Made by a program: the position numbers and the translations under genes. Positions 1 to 6,017 of a stretch of 6,017 bases of DNA are shown here, in pieces. The notes below the pieces were generated by a model. That model saw only the letters and a program-made list of their open reading frames with translations. It ran no database searches and was not told where the DNA came from. Source of the DNA: Candidatus Omnitrophota bacterium (GTDB lineage: Bacteria; Omnitrophota; Gorgyraeia; Zapsychrales; Fredricksoniimonadaceae); the NCBI GenBank assembly GCA_016789035.1, contig JAEUSC010000082.1, forward strand, positions 1 through 6,017. Reading direction: 5' to 3'. Positions within the stretch are counted from its first letter, which is position 1. Each line of letters begins with the position of its first letter.

Positions 1-187
1 AATGCAGGACGGCTTTGGTATATTGACGAAACAGATCAATGGTAGGACCAAGATCAGCAAACTCTTTGGCAAACTTTTGATATTGCCCCTGATCAGCGGC
101 AACCTCTTGGTCTGCCAGTTTCCCCTCAAGCTCTAAGAAACGCTGCTCCTGTTTCTTAAGCTTGAGAAGATCATTTTCCTTTAGCAT
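1..187 (-). CDS. prfA: Peptide chain release factor 1, N-terminal fragment (3' end beyond window)
   Basis: Reading leftwards from an ATG at 187-185 gives 62 residues open to the window edge, beginning [20 protein letters not shown]. The pattern of a basic and acidic helical start, then [20 protein letters not shown] and a [16 protein letters not shown] segment, matches the N-terminal helical domain of class I release factors of the RF1 type. RF1 recognises UAA and UAG at the ribosomal A site and triggers peptide release. The codon-recognition PXT loop and the GGQ catalytic motif lie in the missing part. The start overlaps the last 17 bases of rpmE in another frame. There is no strong Shine-Dalgarno sequence ahead of it, only a weak AAGA-like stretch, so translation is probably coupled to rpmE. 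The start agrees with the usual RF1 N-terminus to within a few residues. RF2 is less likely by similarity and context, since rho-rpmE-prfA is a recurrent gene order. Confidence 0.88.
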   Translation of the reverse strand, partial: MLKENDLLKLKKQEQRFLELEGKLADQEVAADQGQYQKFAKEFADLGPTIDLFRQYTKAVLH

Positions 188-374
188 AACGTTTCTTGAA
201 CCGGTCAATGCGTCCAGCTGTGTCGACCAACTTCTTTTCACCCGTGAAAAACGGATGGCATTGGCTGCAAATCTCAACGCGGATGCTTTTTTTGGTGGCC
301 CGGGTATGAATGACATTCCCGCAAGCGCAGGTAATGGTTGTCATATCATAACTGGGATGGATTTCGGCTTTCAT
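171..374 (-). CDS. rpmE: Large ribosomal subunit protein bL31, zinc-binding (C+) form
   Basis: This 67-residue protein has the normal length for bL31 and starts MKAEIHPSY, the family's typical N-terminus. Four cysteines at C16, C18, C36 and C39 form the CxC and CxxC pairs of the zinc-binding C+ type. The conserved [20 protein letters not shown] segment (residues 40-59) follows. bL31 sits at the central protuberance of the 50S subunit and contacts the 30S head, forming an intersubunit bridge. In bacteria with two paralogues, the zinc form is the one used when zinc is plentiful; whether a zinc-free paralogue exists here cannot be seen. The ATG at 374-372 is supported by a good Shine-Dalgarno sequence 7 bases upstream. 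The gene follows rho after 62 bp and its end overlaps the start of prfA by 17 bp. The C-terminus is short and basic (KKRYAKGK). Confidence 0.97.
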   Translation of the reverse strand: MKAEIHPSYDMTTITCACGNVIHTRATKKSIRVEICSQCHPFFTGEKKLVDTAGRIDRFKKRYAKGK

Positions 375-381
375 ATTCGCT

Positions 382-387
382 CTCCTA
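382..387 (-). promoter_or_regulatory. Shine-Dalgarno sequence of rpmE
   Basis: On the minus strand the bases read TAGGAG, followed by A and then GCGAAT before the ATG at 374. The AGGAG core lies 7 bases from the start codon, which is near-ideal spacing and fixes the rpmE start. Confidence 0.85.
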
Positions 388-428
388 AACTAATTAATAC
401 GTCGATTATTCGTTCTTAACAGGCCGAT

Positions 429-457
429 AATATAACTTATTTATTCATATTTTGCAA
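429..457 (-). promoter_or_regulatory. Candidate sigma-70-type promoter for rpmE-prfA
   Basis: On the minus strand TTGCAA (457-452, 4 of 6 matches to TTGACA) is followed after exactly 17 bases by TATATT (434-429, 5 of 6 matches to TATAAT). An overlapping alternative -10, TATTAT, gives a 19-base spacer. The -35 element lies inside the last codons of rho and the -10 just after its stop codon. Transcription would begin near 422, leaving a leader of about 48 bases before rpmE. The region is AT-rich, so a chance match is possible. No experimental support can be seen from sequence. Confidence 0.45.
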
Positions 458-1786
458 GAATTCTTCATTGCTCTTATACTTGCCAAGCTTGTCGATCAAA
501 AGCTCCATGGATTCGGCCGAATTCAAGTCATTAATCGCCTTGCGCAGCAGCCAAACTCTTTGAAGATCATCGGATTTGACCAGCAATTCCTCATGACGCG
601 TATTGGAACGCTTGATATCAATTGCGGGATAAATCCGGCGCTGGAAAAGATTACGATCCAACTGAAGTTCCATGTTACCGGTTCCCTTAAATTCCTCAAA
701 AATGACTTCATCCATGCGGCTTCCGGTATCTACCAGAGCTGTTGCGATGATCGTCAAACTTCCGCCCTCCTCAATGGCACGTGCCGTTCCGAAAAACCGT
801 TTGGGCTTGTGCAATGCATTGGAATCCACACCACCGGAGAGGATCTTTCCGGAATGAGGAACGACCGTATTGTACGCTCGGGCCAAACGTGTGATAGAGT
901 CCAGTAAAATAACCACATCACGTTTGTGTTCAACCAGACGGCGGGCCTTTTCTAAAACAATCTCCGCGATTTGAACGTGACGTTCCGCAGGCTCATCGAA
1001 AGTAGAAGCAATGACTTCACCTTTTACACTGCGCTGCATATCAGTAACTTCTTCCGGACGTTCGTCAATGAGCAAAACAAGCAAGATGACTTCGGGATGA
1101 TTTTGCGCAATGGAATTGGCGATCTTTTGCATCAAGACCGTCTTACCCGAATACGGAGGCGCAACCAAAAGCGCACGCTGCCCCTTCCCAATCGGCGTCA
1201 AAAGATCCATAACGCGCATGGAAATCTCCTTGGGCTCTGTCTCAAGCTTCAAACGCTCCTTCGGATATAAAGGCGTAAGATTATCAAAGAAAATCTTATC
1301 CTTGCATTTTTCCGGATTTTCGAAATTGACAGCCTCGACTTTCAGAAGGGCAAAATATTTTTCACCTTCTTTGGGCGGGCGGATCTGTCCGCTGACATTG
1401 TCGCCGGTCTTAAGATCGAAACGGCGGATTTGCGACGGAGAAATGTAGATATCATCCGGGCAGGGCAGATAATTATAATTAGCACTTCTTAAGAAACCAA
1501 AACCTTCGGAAAGGATTTCCAATGTTCCCTCACCGAACATCAGCCCTTCCTTTTCAGCCTGGGCCTGCAGGATCTTAAACATTAAATCCTGTTTCTTTAA
1601 ACCGCTAACGCCTTGCACTCCCATATCACGGGCGAGCTTGGACAGCTCAGCCATCTTCATTTCTTTTAATTCTTCAATGTGAACGTTCTTTCCATTACCA
1701 GAATTAGAAGCAGAAGACTTTTCTGCCACTTCACCTTCTGTTTTATTTTCGACCTTTGCATCCTGCTTTGCATCAGACTTAGCCAT
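437..1786 (-). CDS. rho: Transcription termination factor Rho
   Basis: This 449-residue protein is a hexameric RNA-dependent ATPase/helicase that ends transcription of untranslated RNA. Residues 1-36 are a low-complexity charged and Ser/Asn-rich extension. Residues 37-81 resemble the Rho N-terminal helical domain ([20 protein letters not shown]). Residues 85-155 are the cold-shock-like primary RNA site, with F96, F98, Y114 and Y144 matching E. coli F62, F64, Y80 and Y110. The ATPase domain has a P-loop at 209-216 (APPYSGKT), DERPEE at 241-246, Walker B LLDSITR with D296, the Q-loop around 310-325, R384 and the arginine finger R397, all at a constant offset of 31 from E. coli. S297, R300 and K367 correspond to known bicyclomycin-contact positions. 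The P-loop has Tyr-Ser where E. coli has Lys-Ala. The ATG has a perfect AAGGAGG upstream. It lies 15 bp after coaE with no separate leader, so it is probably transcribed with coaE. Confidence 0.98.
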   Translation of the reverse strand: MAKSDAKQDAKVENKTEGEVAEKSSASNSGNGKNVHIEELKEMKMAELSKLARDMGVQGVSGLKKQDLMFKILQAQAEKEGLMFGEGTLEILSEGFGFLRSANYNYLPCPDDIYISPSQIRRFDLKTGDNVSGQIRPPKEGEKYFALLKVEAVNFENPEKCKDKIFFDNLTPLYPKERLKLETEPKEISMRVMDLLTPIGKGQRALLVAPPYSGKTVLMQKIANSIAQNHPEVILLVLLIDERPEEVTDMQRSVKGEVIASTFDEPAERHVQIAEIVLEKARRLVEHKRDVVILLDSITRLARAYNTVVPHSGKILSGGVDSNALHKPKRFFGTARAIEEGGSLTIIATALVDTGSRMDEVIFEEFKGTGNMELQLDRNLFQRRIYPAIDIKRSNTRHEELLVKSDDLQRVWLLRKAINDLNSAESMELLIDKLGKYKSNEEFLQNMNK

Positions 1787-1796
1787 GATACCTCAT

Positions 1797-1803
1797 CCTC
1801 CTT
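1797..1803 (-). promoter_or_regulatory. Shine-Dalgarno sequence of rho, overlapping the coaE stop
   Basis: The minus strand reads AAGGAGG, a full match to the anti-Shine-Dalgarno complement, 10 bases before the rho ATG at 1786. A second purine run, GAGG at 1794-1791, is only 4 bases from the start. The first overlaps the TAA stop of coaE (1804-1802), so ribosomes finishing coaE cover the rho initiation site. Confidence 0.8.
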
Positions 1804-2410
1804 AAGATGACTTCGCTCTGTCCATCAATTTTTGGACAATCATATTCGTTTGTTGCTGCGTATTATTTAAACTCGATCTATTGTCAATGACTATGTCAGC
1901 CATATTGATTTTTTGCTGTATGGGAAGCTGTGCCTTGAGCCTTCGCGCAATCTCTGCTCGGGACATCGCCCGCTCTTTGATTAATCGCTCCTCTTGAAGC
2001 TGCCTGGAAGATTTAACAACAATAAGATAATCCACCCATTTATGCCAGCCGGCTTCAATTAAAAGCGGCGCGTCAATCACAACCATACGGTTTTGTGGAT
2101 TCTTTCTCAGCCTTTGGATTTGACCCTGCACCTCCTTTAAAGCGATCGGATGAACGATCGACGTCAGTTGTTTTAACTTCGTTTCATCGCGAAAAACAAT
2201 TTCTGCTAATTTCCTACGATCAACGACCTTATCGCTTACAATCTCTTTCCCGAAACGGCGCACGACATCGTTAATAACTTTAGGATTGCTTTTGAATAGG
2301 CCATGCACAATGACATCCGCATCAATGACAACGGCGCCGCATTGCGCAAACATCTTGGCCACCGTACTTTTTCCCGTCCCTAAATTTCCTGTCAGACCGA
2401 TCGTGATCAT
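1802..2410 (-). CDS. coaE: Dephospho-CoA kinase
   Basis: The 202-residue protein catalyses the last step of coenzyme A synthesis in the cytoplasm, phosphorylating the 3'-hydroxyl of the ribose of dephospho-CoA with ATP. It has the family's usual length and NMP-kinase-like layout. The P-loop is GNLGTGKST (8-16), a small variation on the common GGIGSGKST. A DAD motif follows at 30-32, where the acidic residue acts on the substrate hydroxyl in characterised homologues. The CoA-domain landmark IVHP ends at H87-P88, DAPLLIEAG lies at 113-121, and the arginine-rich lid ERLIKERAMSRAEIARRLKAQ is near 141-161. A short ADIVIDN element near 171-177 is also typical. The ATG overlaps the glgA stop as ATGA. 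No strong Shine-Dalgarno sequence precedes it, which suggests translational coupling to glgA. Rho begins 15 bp downstream. Confidence 0.97.
   Translation of the reverse strand: MITIGLTGNLGTGKSTVAKMFAQCGAVVIDADVIVHGLFKSNPKVINDVVRRFGKEIVSDKVVDRRKLAEIVFRDETKLKQLTSIVHPIALKEVQGQIQRLRKNPQNRMVVIDAPLLIEAGWHKWVDYLIVVKSSRQLQEERLIKERAMSRAEIARRLKAQLPIQQKINMADIVIDNRSSLNNTQQQTNMIVQKLMDRAKSS
2407..2410 (-). other. ATGA start-stop overlap of glgA and coaE
   Basis: The coaE ATG (2410-2408) and the glgA TGA (2409-2407) share two bases. This arrangement commonly allows a terminating ribosome to reinitiate. With only a weak purine stretch upstream of coaE, the overlap is probably what sets coaE translation. Confidence 0.85.
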
Positions 2411-3801
2411 TCTTTATAAATCTTCTCGTATTCCAGGGCCGATTTATCCCATGTGAAGCGGCAGGCAAAAGCCCTTTCGATAAGCGCCTTAAATTGAGCC
2501 TTGTCGTTATACGCCCGGACCGCCTGCTCGAAACAAAAAACAAATCCTTCTTTGGTGTACTGAAAAAACACAAATCCATTTCCCGTGGAGCGAAAGGGAT
2601 CATAGGCCGTGATTGTGTCTGCCAAACCGCCGGTGCGGTGAACGATAGGGATCGTTCCGTAACACAGACTTATCATCTGCCCTAAACCGCAGGGCTCATA
2701 GACGGACGGCATCATAAAGAAATCCGAACCCGCATATGTCCGGCGGGCCATTTCCTCACCAAACTTTAAAAACAGTCCGATTTTTTCAGGATATTTCTGA
2801 GCGCACGCTTCCAGCAAGCGATGGTATCGCTCCCCGCCACTGCCCACAAAAACCAGCTGGATGTTGTGTTCCATCAATTCGTCCAGCGATTCAATCAAGA
2901 TATCCAGACCTTTCTGGTGACAAAGTCGACCGACGAAACCAAACAGAGGAACATCAGGCCGCTGCGGCAAGCCCACCGCCTTTTGCAAAGAGGCCTTATT
3001 CTTAGCTTTGTTGGACCAATCCTTTGCAGAGTATGGAAACTCAACAAGAGGATCCGTCTGAGGATTCCAAAGATCATAGTCCAGCCCGTTTAGAATCCCG
3101 GCGACACCTTCAGGGCGATTACGCAAAACACCGTCTAAACCACAGCCGAACTCCCTGTGCTGGATTTCCATGGCGTACTGCGGACTCACAGTCGTTACGC
3201 GGTCGGCAAAAATCAGCCCAGCCTTCATGACATTGATCTGGTCATAGAATTCAAAACCATCAATGTGAAACAACTCCGGATCAAGACCCAGATGAACGTA
3301 CTGCTCTTTGGGAAAAACACCCTGATAAGCCAAATTATGGATAGTAAAAACCGATTTAATATTCCGGAAGAAAGGATCCTTTTGATATTCATTCTTGAGG
3401 ATGACGGGAATCAAGGCCGTATGCCAATCGTGGCAATGGATCACATCCACGGGCGATTCCAGACGCTTGAGCAACTTTAACAATTCATAACAATAGAAGC
3501 TAAAGCGCTGAAGATTATCCGAATAATCCCCATTTTTATCCCCATAAATCCCATCGCGGCCAAAACATTTTTCGTTTCCAAGCAAATAGACCTTAATATT
3601 CTTGCCGATCTTAGAGACCGCCACTTCATTAAGAGAATATTTTTTGACTTCCGAAAACTTGGCCGTTTTGTAGTACGGAGTAATGATGATCAATTCATGA
3701 CCTAGCTTCTCAAGGGCTTGAGGCAAAGAGCCTGCCACATCCGCAAGCCCGCCGGTTTTTGTAAATGGAACGACTTCCGAAGAACAAAAGACGATTCTCA
3801 T
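2407..3801 (-). CDS. glgA: Glycogen (starch) synthase, glycosyltransferase family 5
   Basis: This 464-residue protein extends alpha-1,4-glucan chains using a nucleotide-activated glucose, usually ADP-glucose in bacteria. It is slightly shorter than E. coli GlgA (477 residues). The N-terminal GT-B half opens with the family signature PFTKTGGLADVAGSLP (12-27), including the sugar-nucleotide-binding K15. HDWHTAL is at 124-130, TIHNLAYQG at 153-161 and NGLDYDLWNP at 238-247. The C-terminal half has GFVGRLCHQKGLD (288-300) with R292 and K297, then PSVYEPCGLGQM (365-376) with E369 in the expected catalytic position, and RTGGLADTI (389-397). No signal peptide is seen. The start lies 6 bp after the polA stop. 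The best ribosome-binding match, GGAGAA at 3820-3815 inside polA, is about 13 bases away, so initiation may rely partly on coupling. The end overlaps coaE by 4 bp. Donor preference cannot be decided here. Its placement among information-processing genes is unusual. Confidence 0.96.
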   Translation of the reverse strand: MRIVFCSSEVVPFTKTGGLADVAGSLPQALEKLGHELIIITPYYKTAKFSEVKKYSLNEVAVSKIGKNIKVYLLGNEKCFGRDGIYGDKNGDYSDNLQRFSFYCYELLKLLKRLESPVDVIHCHDWHTALIPVILKNEYQKDPFFRNIKSVFTIHNLAYQGVFPKEQYVHLGLDPELFHIDGFEFYDQINVMKAGLIFADRVTTVSPQYAMEIQHREFGCGLDGVLRNRPEGVAGILNGLDYDLWNPQTDPLVEFPYSAKDWSNKAKNKASLQKAVGLPQRPDVPLFGFVGRLCHQKGLDILIESLDELMEHNIQLVFVGSGGERYHRLLEACAQKYPEKIGLFLKFGEEMARRTYAGSDFFMMPSVYEPCGLGQMISLCYGTIPIVHRTGGLADTITAYDPFRSTGNGFVFFQYTKEGFVFCFEQAVRAYNDKAQFKALIERAFACRFTWDKSALEYEKIYKE

Positions 3802-3807
3802 AGATCT

Positions 3808-6017
3808 TTATAATTTCTCCATTTGTAACCAGTTTTTACCGACCTTTACACTGACTGTGATCGGCACCAAAAATTGATAAGCCTTTTCCATGGCCTCACG
3901 CACCAACGAGGCCATCTGATTTTTCTCTGCGGCAGACACGTTAAAGACAAGTTCGTCATGCACTGTAATGATCATTCGGGAATTCAAACGGTTGTTGTGA
4001 ATGGATTCCTGCATCCTGATCATGGCCATTTTCATAAGATCAGCCGCAGAACCTTGAACAGGCGTATTGATGGCCTGGCGTTCGGCAAACTGCCGGAGGC
4101 CAATATTTTTACTTTTGATATCAGGAATGTAGCGCCGGCGATTAAAGATCGTCGTTACGTATCCTTGATCTTGGGCTTTCTTAATTTCATGATCCATAAA
4201 CAATTTAACCTTTGGATACCTCAAAAAATAACGGTCAATGAAATCCTGCGCCTCTTGGTTGGAAACGCCTAAGTCCTTGCCCAAACCAAACGAACTGATT
4301 CCGTATATAATTCCAAAATTCACACGCTTGGCCGCATTGCGCATCTGGGCGTCCACATCTGTTTCCTTTACGTCAAAAATCAAACCCGCTGTGTAGGCAT
4401 GAATGTCCTGGTCTTTTTCAAAGGCCTTAATCAGATTTTCATCCTGAGACAAATGGGCGAGAATGCGAAGCTCGATTTGCGAGTAATCGGCAGATAGCAA
4501 CACGTCGGATGCGCTAAAAGGAACGAACGCCCTACGGATCTCCCTTCCCATTTCTGTACGAATAGGGATATTCTGTAAATTGGGATTATGGGAACTTAAT
4601 CGCCCGGTCTCGGCACCAGTTTGATTGAATGTGGCATGCAGACGATTGGTCTTTGGATCAACCATTCTCGGCAATGCATCAATATAGGTCGATTTTAATT
4701 TAGAAATCTGCCGGTAATCAATGATCACCTGGGCGATCTCATGCTTGGCCGCCAAACGCGACAGAACTTCTTCATCCGTAGAAAATCCCGTCTTTGTTTT
4801 CTTAACAACCGGAAGTTGCAACTTTACAAACAGCACTTCGCTTAATTGTTTCGGCGAATTGATGTTAAACTCACACCCGGCAATGCCGTAAATTTTCGCA
4901 ACAATCTCGGTCAGTTTCAAATCGCATTCTTTTGAAAGATTCATCAGGGCTTGGACATCCAGATGCACCCCCTCTTTCTCGATCTCAAAAAGGACTCGCG
5001 ACAACGGCAACTCGAGATTGCGGTATAATTCCCAAAGTTTTTTTTCCTCTAATTCTCGCGTCATTACATCCGCCAATTTTTCCAGACGAAGGACATGGCT
5101 TGCCTCATCCTCGTGCGATGTTTCCTCACCCAGATATTTCCAAGTCATGGTAGAAATATCCAAAGACGATAAACCGCTTAAAAGCAAATAACCAGCCAAA
5201 TGGACATCTAAATTTTCACCATTAAGAAGAATGTGGCGGCGATCCAAACTTTTCCGCAGGGATTTTGAATCATACGTTATTTTACGGATAGACTGATCTT
5301 CCAAGTAGGATTTTAGCCGGGAAACTTCCGTTTGCGAAACGGAAGTGAATTTTCCATCGCAGGCGACATAAATACAGAATTCGTCATCTGGCACATTCCC
5401 CTTGCCTGATAAAAGAGTCATTTTTTTGGAATGTTCTATGGATGAAACCACCTCTTTAAGATCAGATGGGCGCAAATTGGAAAAGAGTGACGTAGCAACC
5501 GCAGTCGACGATGACTGATACTCAGCCGCAATCTTTCGAAACTCCAATTCCTCAAAGAGCTTTCTTAATTGGTCCCGGTTGGGCTCTCGGATCGAAAGCA
5601 TTTCCAGATCTGCCTCCAAAGGGACATCGTCATGCAGCACAGCCAATCCCTTACTAAAAAAAGCTTCATCTTTTTGATTTTCGAGTTTTTCTTTGACCCT
5701 AGGAGGCTTCACGTCTTGCAAATGCGCGTAGATGTTTTCGAGTGTTCCAAATTGATTGATGAGATTGCGGGCCGTCACTTCACCAATGCCGTGGACACCG
5801 GGGATATTATCCGAAGCATCCCCGCAAAGACCGATATAATCCGCAATCAACGTAGGATTGATACCAAACCGCGCAGAACCTTCTTGCACTCCCAGAACTT
5901 TGTCCTGTCGCGAACTGTACACCAGCACATGTTCATCCATGAGCTGGCACATGTCCTTGTCGTCAGAGGCAATCACAATGTCCCCGCCGCTCGCCTTTAA
6001 TTTTGCAACCATGGTCG
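3808..6017 (-). CDS. polA: DNA polymerase I, 5' end beyond window; proofreading site degenerate
   Basis: The frame is open from the window edge to TAA at 3810-3808. The ATG at 6012 is internal: homologues have roughly 115 further residues upstream, and codons before it continue the frame. Numbering from that Met, residues 1-165 are the rear of the 5' nuclease domain, with SDDKD (16-20) and GDASDNIPGVHGIGE (64-78), including D65 and D68 and the helix-three-turn-helix. Residues about 180-325 occupy the 3'-5' exonuclease position but lack the DxE motif and the final YxxxD motif, as in Bacillus-type Pol I. The polymerase domain (about 330-734) has TGRLSS (469-474), motif A DYSQIELR with D509, the O-helix R558, K562, F566 and Y570, and motif C VHDE with D686. 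F566 matches E. coli F762. The enzyme fills gaps and removes Okazaki primers. It probably heads or lies early in this gene series. Confidence 0.98.
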   Translation of the reverse strand, partial: TMVAKLKASGGDIVIASDDKDMCQLMDEHVLVYSSRQDKVLGVQEGSARFGINPTLIADYIGLCGDASDNIPGVHGIGEVTARNLINQFGTLENIYAHLQDVKPPRVKEKLENQKDEAFFSKGLAVLHDDVPLEADLEMLSIREPNRDQLRKLFEELEFRKIAAEYQSSSTAVATSLFSNLRPSDLKEVVSSIEHSKKMTLLSGKGNVPDDEFCIYVACDGKFTSVSQTEVSRLKSYLEDQSIRKITYDSKSLRKSLDRRHILLNGENLDVHLAGYLLLSGLSSLDISTMTWKYLGEETSHEDEASHVLRLEKLADVMTRELEEKKLWELYRNLELPLSRVLFEIEKEGVHLDVQALMNLSKECDLKLTEIVAKIYGIAGCEFNINSPKQLSEVLFVKLQLPVVKKTKTGFSTDEEVLSRLAAKHEIAQVIIDYRQISKLKSTYIDALPRMVDPKTNRLHATFNQTGAETGRLSSHNPNLQNIPIRTEMGREIRRAFVPFSASDVLLSADYSQIELRILAHLSQDENLIKAFEKDQDIHAYTAGLIFDVKETDVDAQMRNAAKRVNFGIIYGISSFGLGKDLGVSNQEAQDFIDRYFLRYPKVKLFMDHEIKKAQDQGYVTTIFNRRRYIPDIKSKNIGLRQFAERQAINTPVQGSAADLMKMAMIRMQESIHNNRLNSRMIITVHDELVFNVSAAEKNQMASLVREAMEKAYQFLVPITVSVKVGKNWLQMEKL

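Noticed and set aside
172..174. ATGA at the rpmE stop as the prfA start
   Set aside because: It is out of frame with the RF1 sequence and leads to a stop after a few codons.
389..412. Small inverted repeat in the rpmE leader (AATA and TATT arms)
   Set aside because: The stem is only about four AT pairs with no U-run, too weak for a terminator or a ribosomal-protein operator.
162..419. 85-residue plus-strand frame across rpmE and the prfA start
   Set aside because: It lies opposite a clear bL31 gene with four zinc cysteines and shows no family resemblance.
452..907. 151-residue open frame on the plus strand opposite rho
   Set aside because: It is antisense to strongly conserved Rho sequence, has no recognisable domain and no convincing ribosome-binding site. 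Other plus-strand frames (such as 971-1270, 1110-1448, 3874-4272 and 5569-6000) were rejected for the same reason.
2322..2603. 93-residue minus-strand frame across the glgA-coaE junction
   Set aside because: It overlaps both genes in another frame. The glgA and coaE frames each carry complete family motifs, so there is no sign of a frameshift and this frame is a shadow.
6010..6012. ATG as the true start of polA
   Set aside because: The reading frame continues to the window edge, and the 5' nuclease domain of homologues begins far upstream, so this Met is internal.

Overview
The window is a compact bacterial housekeeping cluster. Every supported gene lies on the minus strand, so transcription runs from position 6017 towards 1. 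In that order the genes are polA (5' end outside the window), glgA, coaE, rho, rpmE and prfA (3' end outside the window). Almost all of the sequence is coding. The gaps are 6 bp (polA-glgA), a 4 bp ATGA overlap (glgA-coaE), 15 bp (coaE-rho), 62 bp (rho-rpmE) and a 17 bp overlap (rpmE-prfA). I saw no intrinsic terminator, tRNA, rRNA, insertion sequence, CRISPR array or extended repeat. The layout fits one long operon, with a possible internal promoter before rpmE.

The organism is a bacterium of moderate GC content. The series polA-coaE-rho-rpmE-prfA resembles the conserved information-processing clusters that I associate with deep-branching and PVC-related lineages such as candidate phylum Omnitrophota. 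The rho-rpmE-prfA part is also found in other phyla. This taxonomic suggestion comes from gene order and general protein appearance only and is low to moderate in confidence.

Region by region: 3808-6017 encodes most of a family A DNA polymerase I with a 5' nuclease remnant cut by the window edge, a 3'-5' exonuclease-like domain that has lost its catalytic acids, and an intact polymerase domain. 2407-3801 encodes a complete GT5 glycogen synthase, the one gene whose function (carbohydrate storage) does not match its neighbours. 1802-2410 encodes dephospho-CoA kinase. 437-1786 encodes transcription terminator Rho, with RNA-binding and ring residues that line up with E. coli Rho but an altered P-loop. 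171-374 encodes zinc-type ribosomal protein L31. 1-187 encodes the first 62 residues of peptide chain release factor 1.

The genes join DNA repair and replication, CoA synthesis, transcription termination and translation termination. I found no clear new biological system here. The points most worth a second look are the placement of glgA, the non-proofreading polymerase I, the Rho P-loop substitution, and the candidate promoter inside the 3' end of rho.
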